Source: Prevotella melaninogenica (GTDB taxonomy: Bacteria > Bacteroidota > Bacteroidia > Bacteroidales > Bacteroidaceae). From it: 64,000 bases of DNA. The notes below the pieces were generated by a model. That model searched no databases. It was given only the letters and a program-made list of their open reading frames with translations, and was not told the origin of the DNA. Below, one piece after another: positions 8,750-16,800 of the stretch (position 1 is the stretch's first letter; every line of letters begins with the position of its first letter). A program made the position numbers and the translations under genes. The stretch lies in assembly GCF_018127925.1 (NCBI RefSeq), contig NZ_CP072348.1:7501-71500 (forward strand), read 5' to 3'.

Positions 8750-9511
8750 TTATTCTGTCAATTCTATACTCTTCACTTTCTTAAAGAGTTCAGAAGCAAA
8801 GACGAGGTCGTTTAGCTTTTGGTTTTTGGAGGTGATGACAGAGTCTTTGTCGCCTTGCCATTCTTTTCTGCCATCTGCAATGAAGACGATATTCTCACCA
8901 ATACCCAAGACGGAGTTCATATCATGAGTGTTGATGATGGTAGTCATGTTGAACTCACGCGTGATACTCGTCAAAAGTTCGTCTATGACCAGTGAGGTCT
9001 TTGGGTCCAGTCCAGAGTTTGGCTCGTCGCAGAAAAGATATTTCGGATTCATAACGATGGCTCTTGCAATAGCAACACGCTTCTGCATACCACCCGAAAT
9101 CTCACCCGGGAACTTCTCTTCAGCGCCAGTCAGGTTCACACGGTCAAGACATTCCATAGCTCTTTTGTCACGTTCCTGTGCGGTCATGTCCGAGAACATA
9201 TCTAATGGGAAACGTACGTTTTCCAGTACGGTGAGCGAGTCGAAGAGGGCTGCCCCTTGAAAAATCATACCCATCTCACGACGCATGAGAATCTGGTCTT
9301 TCTTTGTCATGTTGACAAAGTTACGTCCGTCATAAAGTACTTCACCCTTGGTAGGGTCAAGCAGTCCAGTGAGCGAACGCATGAGAACGGTCTTACCAGC
9401 ACCACTCTGTCCGATGATGAGGTTTGTTTTTCCGTCTTCAAAAACGATGTTTATATCCTTCAGCACTTCCTTGTCGCCGAATGATTTGAATAGATGTTTT
9501 ACTTCAATCAT
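8750..9511 (-). CDS. mlaF: Mla-type phospholipid transport ATPase
   Basis: A 253-residue ABC ATPase that, with MlaE, drives lipid exchange between inner and outer membrane. Walker A is GQSGAGKT, the signature is SGGMQKR and Walker B with the Asp-Glu pair is YLFCDEPNSGLDP. The SGGMQKR signature and the direct neighbourhood of a MlaE permease favour the Mla/Ttg2 subfamily over a general importer. It is the second gene of a minus-strand pair with mlaE, 147 bases apart, with GC-rich palindromes in the gap. No mlaD substrate-binding gene lies beside it. Confidence 0.9.
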   Translation of the reverse strand: MIEVKHLFKSFGDKEVLKDINIVFEDGKTNLIIGQSGAGKTVLMRSLTGLLDPTKGEVLYDGRNFVNMTKKDQILMRREMGMIFQGAALFDSLTVLENVRFPLDMFSDMTAQERDKRAMECLDRVNLTGAEEKFPGEISGGMQKRVAIARAIVMNPKYLFCDEPNSGLDPKTSLVIDELLTSITREFNMTTIINTHDMNSVLGIGENIVFIADGRKEWQGDKDSVITSKNQKLNDLVFASELFKKVKSIELTE

Positions 9512-9514
9512 AGA

Positions 9515-9549
9515 GCCTCCCCCGACCCCCTCCGAAGGGAGGGGAGCCC
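9515..9549. repeat. GC-rich REP-like palindrome
   Basis: CCTCCCCCGACCCCCTCC GAA GGGAGGGG, a member of the dispersed CCCCTCC/GGAGGGG family, lying between mlaF and mlaE. A second copy in opposite orientation is at 9629-9657. Confidence 0.6.
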
Positions 9550-9628
9550 AATCTGCTTACTTGTGGGGGAAGATGGGCTTATTAATTAGTTTGTATTAAC
9601 TTTCAGGAGTTGATTTGTTCTCTCTAAT

Positions 9629-9657
9629 CTCCCCTCCTTTGGAGGGGTTGGGGGCGG
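9629..9657. repeat. GC-rich REP-like palindrome, inverted copy
   Basis: TCCCCTCCTTTGGAGGGG followed by TTGGGGGCGG. With 9515-9549 it forms an inverted pair between mlaE and mlaF. Confidence 0.6.
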
Positions 9658-9658
9658 T

Positions 9659-10405
9659 TTAACTCAACATCTGTGTGAGGAAAACGTCACTGAAGAGAAT
9701 CAGTACGCTTGAACAGACTACAGCATCTGTAGATGCTTTACCGACTTCAACACTTCCACCCTTCACCGTGTAGCCCATATAAGACGATACACTTGAAATG
9801 ATAAAGGCAAAGAAGAATCCCTTGATGATACTCATCCACATAAACCACGGATTGAAATCATGTTGCAAACCAGCAGTCAAATCTACTGGTGTGATGATAT
9901 GTGCAAGGTAGGCTGTGGCGTATGCTCCAATGATACCTGTTGCTGCAGAAAAGATGACAAGGAATGGCATGATTGTGATGAGTCCCATAATCTTTGGTAA
10001 GATGAGGTAGCTGGCAGAGTTGATACCCATAATCTCTAAGGCATCTATCTGCTGCGTCACACGCATGGTTCCTAACTCTGAAGCAATGTTTGACCCAACC
10101 TTACCTGATAGAATCAGACACATGATACTGCTGGAGAACTCCAAAAGCATAATTTCTCTCGTCACATAACCCGACACCCAATGTGGCATCCAAGGGCTCT
10201 GCACGTTAAGTTTAATCTGTATACATATAACTGCTCCAATAAAGAAAGAGATGAGTAATACGATACCGATTGAGTCAACACCCAACTGGGACATCTCTTT
10301 AACATATCGCTTTAGGAACATTCTCATTCGTTCAGGACGACTGAATGAGCGTCCCATTAATATAAGATAATTACCGAATGTTGTCAGCCATTTGAATAAA
10401 AGCAT
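9659..10405 (-). CDS. mlaE: MlaE-family ABC permease
   Basis: A 248-residue polytopic inner-membrane protein of the MlaE (DUF140) family with five or six hydrophobic segments and the conserved central LGTMRVTQQIDALEIMGI region that contacts the ATPase. It is the permease of the lipid-transport complex whose ATPase (mlaF) follows on the same strand. A TAAATTTG -7 box at 10432-10439 (minus strand) lies 26 bases upstream of the ATG and supports this start. Confidence 0.92.
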   Translation of the reverse strand: MLLFKWLTTFGNYLILMGRSFSRPERMRMFLKRYVKEMSQLGVDSIGIVLLISFFIGAVICIQIKLNVQSPWMPHWVSGYVTREIMLLEFSSSIMCLILSGKVGSNIASELGTMRVTQQIDALEIMGINSASYLILPKIMGLITIMPFLVIFSAATGIIGAYATAYLAHIITPVDLTAGLQHDFNPWFMWMSIIKGFFFAFIISSVSSYMGYTVKGGSVEVGKASTDAVVCSSVLILFSDVFLTQMLS

Positions 10406-10431
10406 GTTCTTTCTATTTGATGTTCAAAATG

Positions 10432-10439
10432 CAAATTTA
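10432..10439 (-). promoter_or_regulatory. -7 promoter element of mlaE-mlaF
   Basis: TAAATTTG on the minus strand, 26 bases before the mlaE ATG, matching TAnnTTTG. Confidence 0.55.
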
Positions 10440-10557
10440 ACCAAAATATCACAGAAAGAGAAAAGAAAGACATTAATTAATAGTCATGAAGGCTACTTTC
10501 GCTTTCTGTAAATAGTATCTTTGTCATTATTGTATATTTCTTTTAGGATTATATTTG

Positions 10558-10565
10558 TATCTTTG
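10558..10565 (+). promoter_or_regulatory. -7 promoter element of the RAYT-like gene
   Basis: TATCTTTG lies inside the longer open frame that begins at 10521, so translation must begin downstream. The first good ATG after it is at 10593. Confidence 0.6.
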
Positions 10566-10592
10566 TGCGTGACAAACTATGAGTTGAAGGCT

Positions 10593-11726
10593 ATGAAAAG
10601 TAATCCTGCAATATATGTGGAAGGGGTAGGTTGGCGTCGTGAGCGTGTGGCCTCGCTGCTACGGAGGCTTAAAGGGCATGACTATCAAGGACGGTGTATC
10701 TATATGATAACGCTTTGTACGGAAGGAAGGCAGCCACTGTTGGGTAGGCTTATGCGAAGGACAGCAGCTGTAGCATCCGCCTATATAGAACCAACGGAGC
10801 TGGGGAGTGAGGTCGAGCGTTGTTGGAGAGAGATTCCTAAGCATTATCCAGAGGTGAGTGTGCTTGCCTTTCAGGTTATGCCGGACCATATACACGGCAT
10901 CCTCTTTGTGACACATGAGATGGCTGTACACTTGGGGAAGGTTATCAATGGGTTCAAGGTAGGCTGTAATCGGGCGTATCGGCGGTTGGAGTTGGGGAGT
11001 TCTGCGGCAATGCCTCAGAAGCAAGAACAGGAGGAAAGAATAGGAAGGCAGAGGCTGGCTGGCTGCGGAGAAGGGGCGAAACAGCGAGGCTGCAAGCACC
11101 CAGAGCATGGCATGCTCTTTGCGCCGGGCTATCATGACAGCGTGCTAAGGGGGAAGGGACAGCTGGAGAATATGTTCAGATATATTGCTGATAACCCACG
11201 ACGGCTGGCGATGAAGCGGGATAATCCGCAACTCTTTCGTGTCGTGAATAGTTTGAAGGTGGGTGAAAGAACTTTCTCTGCTATAGGAAATCAATGGTTA
11301 CTGGAGCACCCAATAAGACTGCAGGTGCGTTGTCATAATAATAAGGCACCAGAGAATCTGCGCCTTATAGCCTTGCAAAAGGAATACTTCCTTGCACGAG
11401 GACGAGAGGGAGGAGTACTTGTTAGCCCCTGTATATCGGCTGGGGAAAAAGAAATAGCACGTGCAGCATTGGAGGAGAAACTCCCACTCATCGTCTTGTT
11501 AGAAAACGGTTTCCCGCCTCTCTATAAACCGCCTGGGCAGTACTTTGATGCTTGTTGTGAAGGGCGACTCCTTATGTTAGCTCCATGGGCATATCATTAC
11601 GAACGCAGGACTATTTCGCGAGATCAGTGTCAAGCTCTTAATTCAATGTCGGCAGCACTTAGCAATGAAGTATGGACGACGGCATTCGAGCAGGAGCTGT
11701 TAAGATATACTTCTGGCGAAGAATAA
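10593..11726 (+). CDS. RAYT-like HUH transposase with extra C-terminal domain
   Basis: A 377-residue protein. Residues about 25-245 match the Y1/REP-associated tyrosine transposase fold: the metal-binding HUH motif is in MPDHIHGIL, and FRYIADNPRRLAMK is the conserved helix after the catalytic Tyr region. The last 130 residues form a separate domain with VLVSPCISAGEKEIARAA and later GRLLMLAPW, reminiscent of a DprA/LOG Rossmann fold, which is not standard for RAYT proteins. I chose the ATG at 10593 because the -7 box at 10558 lies inside the longer frame. RAYTs are usually single-copy domesticated enzymes linked to REP palindromes; the GC-rich palindromes in this window are candidates. Confidence 0.75.
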   Translation: MKSNPAIYVEGVGWRRERVASLLRRLKGHDYQGRCIYMITLCTEGRQPLLGRLMRRTAAVASAYIEPTELGSEVERCWREIPKHYPEVSVLAFQVMPDHIHGILFVTHEMAVHLGKVINGFKVGCNRAYRRLELGSSAAMPQKQEQEERIGRQRLAGCGEGAKQRGCKHPEHGMLFAPGYHDSVLRGKGQLENMFRYIADNPRRLAMKRDNPQLFRVVNSLKVGERTFSAIGNQWLLEHPIRLQVRCHNNKAPENLRLIALQKEYFLARGREGGVLVSPCISAGEKEIARAALEEKLPLIVLLENGFPPLYKPPGQYFDACCEGRLLMLAPWAYHYERRTISRDQCQALNSMSAALSNEVWTTAFEQELLRYTSGEE

Positions 11727-11869
11727 GGAATAGCCACCAAGTAAACAGGGCAGAGAACCTTCGTGAGAATGTCTTTTAATAGAAGCGTACACACGTAGCT
11801 ATACACTTATCTGTATTGTTCTTTTGTTTCTTTTCACGTCTTTATGATTGCTATCTGCTTTTTATTTCG

Positions 11870-11877
11870 TAATTTTG
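11870..11877 (+). promoter_or_regulatory. -7 promoter element of lptB
   Basis: TAATTTTG, 25 bases before the lptB ATG, fits TAnnTTTG. Confidence 0.55.
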
Positions 11878-11902
11878 CAGCGATAGCTTAAAAGAGAAAA
11901 CT

Positions 11903-12730
11903 ATGTCAGAATCAGATAATATTGTTGTGCGCCCAGAAGGCGAGGGAAGTATTCTTCGTACAGATAAACTGGTGAAGCGATACGGAAAGCGTACGGTAGC
12001 CAATGGTGTGAGCATCAATGTGAAGCAGGGTGAGATTGTGGGACTGCTCGGACCAAATGGTGCAGGAAAAACTACGTCGTTTTATATGACAACGGGATTG
12101 GTGGTTCCTAATGAGGGACATGTATATATTGACGATCAGGAAATTACCAACTTCCCTGTTTATAAGCGTGCTCGTGCAGGTATTGGCTATCTTCCACAGG
12201 AGGCGAGTGTCTTCCGTAAGATGAGTGTGGAAGATAATATTATGAGTGTCTTGGAGATGACAAAGCTGTCAAAGCAGGAGCGCATTGATAAGATGGAGAG
12301 TCTGATTCGCGAATTCCGATTAGAGAAGGTACGTAAGAATCTTGGAGACCGTCTTTCTGGTGGTGAGCGTCGTCGTTGTGAGATTGCTCGTTGTTTGGCT
12401 ATCGATCCAAAGTTTATCATGCTTGATGAACCTTTTGCGGGCGTAGACCCTATTGCTGTAGAGGATATTCAGCACATCGTTTGGCGTTTGAAGTTCCGTA
12501 ATATTGGTATTCTTATTACCGATCACAATGTACATGAGACGTTGAATATTACCGATCGCGCCTATCTCCTTTTTGAGGGACGCATCCTCTTTAAGGGTAC
12601 TCCAGAAGAGTTGGCAGCCAATAAGATTGTGAAGGAGAAATACCTCGGTACAGATTTCGTTCTTCAGAAGAAAGACTTCCAGTTGCTCGATCAGCGTAAA
12701 CGTGCGCAGGAAGAGGCGAATGGTTTATAA
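11903..12730 (+). CDS. lptB: LPS export ABC transporter ATPase
   Basis: A 275-residue ABC ATPase driving transport of lipopolysaccharide from the inner membrane through the Lpt bridge. Walker A is GPNGAGKTT, the signature LSGGERRR and Walker [14 protein letters not shown]; the PFAGVDP variant with SGGERRR is characteristic of LptB. The N-terminus has a 15-residue extension before the domain. A terminator hairpin follows at 12775. No lptF/G genes lie next to it, but this scattered arrangement is common in Bacteroidota. Confidence 0.95.
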   Translation: MSESDNIVVRPEGEGSILRTDKLVKRYGKRTVANGVSINVKQGEIVGLLGPNGAGKTTSFYMTTGLVVPNEGHVYIDDQEITNFPVYKRARAGIGYLPQEASVFRKMSVEDNIMSVLEMTKLSKQERIDKMESLIREFRLEKVRKNLGDRLSGGERRRCEIARCLAIDPKFIMLDEPFAGVDPIAVEDIQHIVWRLKFRNIGILITDHNVHETLNITDRAYLLFEGRILFKGTPEELAANKIVKEKYLGTDFVLQKKDFQLLDQRKRAQEEANGL

Positions 12731-12774
12731 GAGGAATATATCCTCTCTTTTAGATAGGCTATATTAGCCGTCAG

Positions 12775-12808
12775 AAAGGCGCAAAGATAAAGTATTCTTT
12801 GCGCCTTT
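12775..12808 (+). terminator. intrinsic terminator after lptB
   Basis: AAAGGCGCAAAGA pairs with TCTTTGCGCCTTT, a 13-base perfect stem followed by a T-rich stretch. Confidence 0.85.
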
Positions 12809-12841
12809 GTTTATGCAAGAGTAAGTAAGTTGCGAATTATT

Positions 12842-12929
12842 TTCATGAAGAAAAATATTTTTTTTCATGAAAAGAAATATTTTTCTTCACGACCATAAAT
12901 ATTTATTTTCATGGAAATAATTCGAGAAA
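12842..12929. repeat. tandem array, 22-bp period, four units (TTCATG type)
   Basis: TTCATGAAGAAAAATATTTT and relatives begin at 12842, 12864, 12886 (TTCACG) and 12908, exactly 22 bases apart. Units share TTCATGaa and an AAATATTT palindrome. No ORF. Same spacing rule as the other intergenic arrays in this window. Confidence 0.8.
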
Positions 12930-12965
12930 GGAGCTTTTCAGATATAAAGGGTAAGTGCAAAATAA

Positions 12966-13015
12966 AAAGCTACTTACAGTAAAAATCAATATAAGAGTTT
13001 GTTGTAAGTAGCTTT
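12966..13015. terminator. hairpin upstream of tig
   Basis: AAAGCTACTTACA and TGTAAGTAGCTTT form a 13-base stem around a 22-base loop. Probably a terminator insulating tig. Confidence 0.6.
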
Positions 13016-13118
13016 GTTTATTAAAAGTTAACCCCTATTGTAGACTTCTTTAGCCAATTATCTTGGTTAAAAAAACAAATTTCCACTTATATATTATAAG
13101 GTTATGCGATTTTTTAAG

Positions 13119-13126
13119 TATCTTTG
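13119..13126 (+). promoter_or_regulatory. -7 promoter element of tig
   Basis: TATCTTTG, 90 bases before the trigger-factor ATG at 13216; leaves a leader of about 80 bases. Confidence 0.6.
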
Positions 13127-13215
13127 CACTTCAAAGTCTATAAGGGGTAATTGCGCCCTCTTGTGAACTTATACTTTTGATAAATAATAATAAACATAAA
13201 TATATAACATCAAAG

Positions 13216-14580
13216 ATGAAAATTTCATTTGAGAATCCCGACAAAGTGAATGGCTTGATGACCATCACTGTTGAGGAAGCTGATTACAAGGATGAGGTAG
13301 AGAAAACTCTCAAGGATTATCGCAAGCGTGCCAACGTTCCTGGTTTCCGTCAGGGTCAGGTGCCTGTAGGTCTGATTAAGCGTCAGTATGGTCCACAGGT
13401 AAAGATGGATGCTATCAATAAGATTCTTGGTGAGAGCCTCCAGAAATATATCGCTGATAACAAGATTCAGATGTTGGGTCAGCCAATGGGTTCTGAGTCT
13501 CAAGAGGCAGTAGACTTGGAGAAACCAGCTCCTTACGAGTTCAAGTTTGATATTGCTGTTGCTCCAGAGTTCAAGATTGAACTGAATGGTAAGAACAAGA
13601 TTGACTACTACGAGATTGCTGTTGATGATAAGTTGATCGATCAGCAGGTTGAGATGTTCCAGAGCCGTTCTGGTCACTATGAGCAGGCTGAGGTGTTCGA
13701 TCCAGAGCAGCGTGACTTGTTGAAGGGTGACCTCCGTGAGTTGGATGAGAATGGAAATACACTCGAGGGTGGTATCACCGTTGAGGGTGCATCATTGATG
13801 CCACAGTATATCAAGGTTGAGGATCAGAAGAAACTCTTCGATGGTGCTAAGCTTGGTGACATCATTATCTTTAACCCAACAGCAGCTTACCCTGATAATG
13901 ATATCGAGGTTTCTTCACTCTTGAAGATTAAGAAGGAGGAGGTTGCTGAGCACAAGGGTAACTTCTCTTATCAGATTACAGAGATTTCACGCTTCGTTAA
14001 GGCTGAGAACAACGCTGAGCTTTGGAAGAGTGTTTATGGTGAGGATGCTGATATCAAGGATGAGGCTGCTTTTCGTAAGGCTATCGCTGACGGTTTGACA
14101 GAGCAGTTGAAGGGCGATTCTAACTACAAGTTCATTCAGGATCTCCGCGCTTACTGCGAGAAGAAGGTAGGTGATTTGACTTATCCAGACGCTATCTTGA
14201 AGCGCATCATGTTGGCAAACAACCAGGATAAGGGTGAGGAGTTCGTAGAGAAGAACTATGCACAGAGCATCAAGGAGTTGACATGGCACTTGATTAAGGA
14301 GCAGTTGGCTAAGGATCACAACATCAAGGTTGATGATAATGATGTTCGTGAGAGCGCTCGCCAGATGGCACGTGCACAGTTTGCTCAGTATGGTATGACC
14401 AACGTACCAGAGGATTACTTGAATGGTTATGCTGATGAGATGCTGAAGAAGCGTGAGAATGTAGATTCATTCGTTGAGGCAGCTCTCGACCGTAAGCTTG
14501 CTGAGGCTATCAAGGAGGTTGTTAAATTGAACGTTAAGACAGTAAGTCTTGAGGAATTCAACAAACTTGTAAGCGAGTAA
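13216..14580 (+). CDS. tig: trigger factor
   Basis: A 454-residue ribosome-associated chaperone. The N-terminal ribosome-binding domain contains the signature GFRQGQVP in NVPGFRQGQVPVGLI (around residue 45). A diverged PPIase-like middle domain and a helical C-terminal arm follow. The open frame extends further upstream to a TTG at 13177, but the MKISFENPD start at 13216 matches the family and the ATG is better. Followed by clpP and clpX, the usual order linking folding and proteolysis, although clpP appears to have its own promoter. Confidence 0.96.
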   Translation: MKISFENPDKVNGLMTITVEEADYKDEVEKTLKDYRKRANVPGFRQGQVPVGLIKRQYGPQVKMDAINKILGESLQKYIADNKIQMLGQPMGSESQEAVDLEKPAPYEFKFDIAVAPEFKIELNGKNKIDYYEIAVDDKLIDQQVEMFQSRSGHYEQAEVFDPEQRDLLKGDLRELDENGNTLEGGITVEGASLMPQYIKVEDQKKLFDGAKLGDIIIFNPTAAYPDNDIEVSSLLKIKKEEVAEHKGNFSYQITEISRFVKAENNAELWKSVYGEDADIKDEAAFRKAIADGLTEQLKGDSNYKFIQDLRAYCEKKVGDLTYPDAILKRIMLANNQDKGEEFVEKNYAQSIKELTWHLIKEQLAKDHNIKVDDNDVRESARQMARAQFAQYGMTNVPEDYLNGYADEMLKKRENVDSFVEAALDRKLAEAIKEVVKLNVKTVSLEEFNKLVSE

Positions 14581-14631
14581 TATTTTTAGAAAAATCTTCC
14601 TTTATATATAGAGGTTATCGATTTTTTTGCT

Positions 14632-14639
14632 TATCTTTG
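14632..14639 (+). promoter_or_regulatory. -7 promoter element of clpP
   Basis: TATCTTTG. It lies between two halves of an inverted repeat, ATAGAGGTTATCGA (14610-14623) and TCGATAACCTCTAT (14708-14721), so promoter and leader could be looped or regulated together. Confidence 0.6.
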
Positions 14640-14647
14640 CTTTAGAT

Positions 14648-14761
14648 ATGCAGGCAGGTGTCGCACTGAGTGGCATGGTGTTTGTATTAATGACAATGAT
14701 AAGGGAGGTCGATAACCTCTATTTTTTGTCATATATAAATTATAAGAAAGGAAAACAATGA
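14648..14761 (+). CDS. possible leader ORF overlapping the clpP start
   Basis: An open frame of 37 codons begins MQAGVALSGMVF, shortly after the clpP -7 box, and ends in TGA overlapping the clpP start codon (ATGA at 14758-14761). The arrangement would couple its translation to clpP. An open frame of this length can arise by chance and I see no protein family, so it is tentative. The right arm of the inverted repeat at 14708-14721 lies inside it. Confidence 0.35.
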   Translation: MQAGVALSGMVFVLMTMIREVDNLYFLSYINYKKGKQ

Positions 14762-15450
14762 ACGATTTTAGAAGGTATGCTACAGGGCATCTTGGGATGA
14801 ATGGTATGGTGCTTGATGACGTGATGAGAGCACAGGCGCAGTATCTTAACCCATATATCCTTGAGGAGCGTCAGTTGAATGTGACTCAGATGGATGTCTT
14901 CTCACGTCTGATGATGGAGAGAATCATCTTCCTCGGTACTCAGGTGGATGACTATTCAGCCAATACAATTCAGGCACAGCTGCTTTACTTGGACTCTGTT
15001 GACCCAGGTAAGGATATATCTATTTATATTAACTCTCCTGGTGGAAGCGTTACTGCGGGCTTAGGTATCTATGATACCATGCAATTTATCTCCAGTGACG
15101 TTGCTACACTCTGCACAGGTATGGCTGCATCTATGGCTGCCGTATTGCTCGTTGCGGGTAAGGAGGGCAAGCGTTCTGCCTTGAAACATAGTCGTGTGAT
15201 GATTCACCAGCCACTCGGTGGTGTGCAAGGTCAGGCATCTGACATTGAGATTGAGGCACGTGAGATTCAGAAGTTCAAGAAAGAACTCTATACCATCATC
15301 AGCGAACATTCTCATCAACCATTCGAAAAGGTTTGGAATGACAGTGATCGTAACTACTGGATGACTTCAGAAGAGGCTAAGGAGTACGGTATGATTGATG
15401 AGGTTTTGATGAGAAAACCAGTAAGTAACGCTTCAGAAGAAGTAAAGTAA
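14758..15450 (+). CDS. clpP: ATP-dependent Clp protease proteolytic subunit
   Basis: A 230-residue serine peptidase forming the tetradecameric ClpP chamber. Catalytic Ser125 is in GMAASMAAVLL and His150 in VMIHQPLGG; the Asp lies in the NDSDRNYW region. The N-terminus is about 30 residues longer than the mature E. coli protein and may be a propeptide. clpX begins 9 bases downstream, so the two are co-transcribed and form the ClpXP protease. Confidence 0.97.
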   Translation: MNDFRRYATGHLGMNGMVLDDVMRAQAQYLNPYILEERQLNVTQMDVFSRLMMERIIFLGTQVDDYSANTIQAQLLYLDSVDPGKDISIYINSPGGSVTAGLGIYDTMQFISSDVATLCTGMAASMAAVLLVAGKEGKRSALKHSRVMIHQPLGGVQGQASDIEIEAREIQKFKKELYTIISEHSHQPFEKVWNDSDRNYWMTSEEAKEYGMIDEVLMRKPVSNASEEVK

Positions 15451-15459
15451 AGGATAAAA

Positions 15460-16698
15460 ATGCCCCAAAAGAAATGTAGTTTTTGTGGTCGGGGTGAGAA
15501 GGAAGTAAAACTCCTTATCACAGGCTTGAACGGCTATATCTGTGAGGAATGTGCACAGCAGGCTTATAATATCGTCATGCAGACAGGTGCATTGGCACAG
15601 GGTCAGAGTGGCGATGGTGAGGCTTTCAAACTCAAGAAGGTTCCTAAACCAAAGGAAATTAAGCAGTATCTTGACGAATATATCATTGGTCAGGATGAGG
15701 CAAAACGCTATCTTGCTGTGGCTGTTTATAACCATTATAAGCGTTTACAACAGCCAAAGGACGATGATGGTGTAGAGATTGAGAAGAGCAATATCATCAT
15801 GGTTGGCTCTACGGGTACGGGTAAGACATTGCTTGCTCGCACCATAGCTAAACTCCTTGATGTGCCTTTCACGATTGTTGATGCAACCGTATTCACAGAA
15901 GCTGGATACGTAGGCGAGGACGTTGAGAGTATCCTCTCACGTCTTTTGCAGGTTGCCAATTATGACGTGCCAGCAGCTGAGCGTGGTATTGTCTTTATCG
16001 ACGAGATTGATAAGATTGCACGTAAGAGCGATAATCCAAGCATCACCCGTGATGTAAGCGGTGAGGGTGTACAGCAGGGTTTACTGAAACTCTTGGAGGG
16101 AACAATGGTTAACGTACCGCCAAAGGGTGGTCGTAAGCATCCTGATCAAGATTACATTCACGTTGATACTCGCAACATCCTTTTCATCTGTGGTGGTGCA
16201 TTCGATGGTATCGAGCGTAAGATAGCACAGCGAATGAATACGCACACAGTTGGTTACAACTCTGTGCAGAACGTTGCGAAGATAGATAAGAACGACTTGA
16301 TGAAGTATGTCCTTCCTCAAGACTTGAAGTCATTCGGTCTTATTCCTGAGATTATTGGTCGTTTACCAGTGCTTACCTATCTTAATCCGCTTGACCGTGA
16401 GGCATTGCGTAAGATTCTTGTTGAGCCTAAGAACTCTATCGTGAAGCAGTATATTAAGTTGTTCAAGATGGATGGCATTGAGCTAACTTTCAGTGAAGCA
16501 GCACTTGATTACATCGTAGATAAGGGTGTAGAGTATAAGCTTGGAGCCCGTGGATTGCGTTCAATCGTTGAGGCTGTGATGATGGATGCTATGTTCGACG
16601 TACCTTCACGACGCATAAAGTCATTTGAGGTGACGGAAGAATACGTTCGTCAACAACTTGATAAGGCTCATATTCAGAAATCGAATACAGTCTCATAA
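15460..16698 (+). CDS. clpX: ClpX unfoldase
   Basis: A 412-residue AAA+ ATPase. The N-terminal zinc-binding domain has CSFCGRG and CEECAQ. Walker A is GSTGTGKT, Walker [10 protein letters not shown], followed by the sensor-2 arginine region [10 protein letters not shown] near the C-terminus. ClpX recognises substrates and feeds them into ClpP. Length and motifs are canonical. It ends 12 bases before a strong terminator (16711-16750), closing the clpP-clpX unit. Confidence 0.97.
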   Translation: MPQKKCSFCGRGEKEVKLLITGLNGYICEECAQQAYNIVMQTGALAQGQSGDGEAFKLKKVPKPKEIKQYLDEYIIGQDEAKRYLAVAVYNHYKRLQQPKDDDGVEIEKSNIIMVGSTGTGKTLLARTIAKLLDVPFTIVDATVFTEAGYVGEDVESILSRLLQVANYDVPAAERGIVFIDEIDKIARKSDNPSITRDVSGEGVQQGLLKLLEGTMVNVPPKGGRKHPDQDYIHVDTRNILFICGGAFDGIERKIAQRMNTHTVGYNSVQNVAKIDKNDLMKYVLPQDLKSFGLIPEIIGRLPVLTYLNPLDREALRKILVEPKNSIVKQYIKLFKMDGIELTFSEAALDYIVDKGVEYKLGARGLRSIVEAVMMDAMFDVPSRRIKSFEVTEEYVRQQLDKAHIQKSNTVS

Positions 16699-16710
16699 AA
16701 CCTATATATA

Positions 16711-16750
16711 CAGCCTACTGATGTGAAGAACCCTTCGCGTCAGTAGGCTG
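16711..16750 (+). terminator. terminator after clpX
   Basis: CAGCCTACTGA and TCAGTAGGCTG form a perfect 11-base stem around an 18-base loop. Confidence 0.75.
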
Positions 16751-16800
16751 TGTAATTTCTACAGAAACCGTAAAGGATCGGAATATACCCAGCTATTAAC

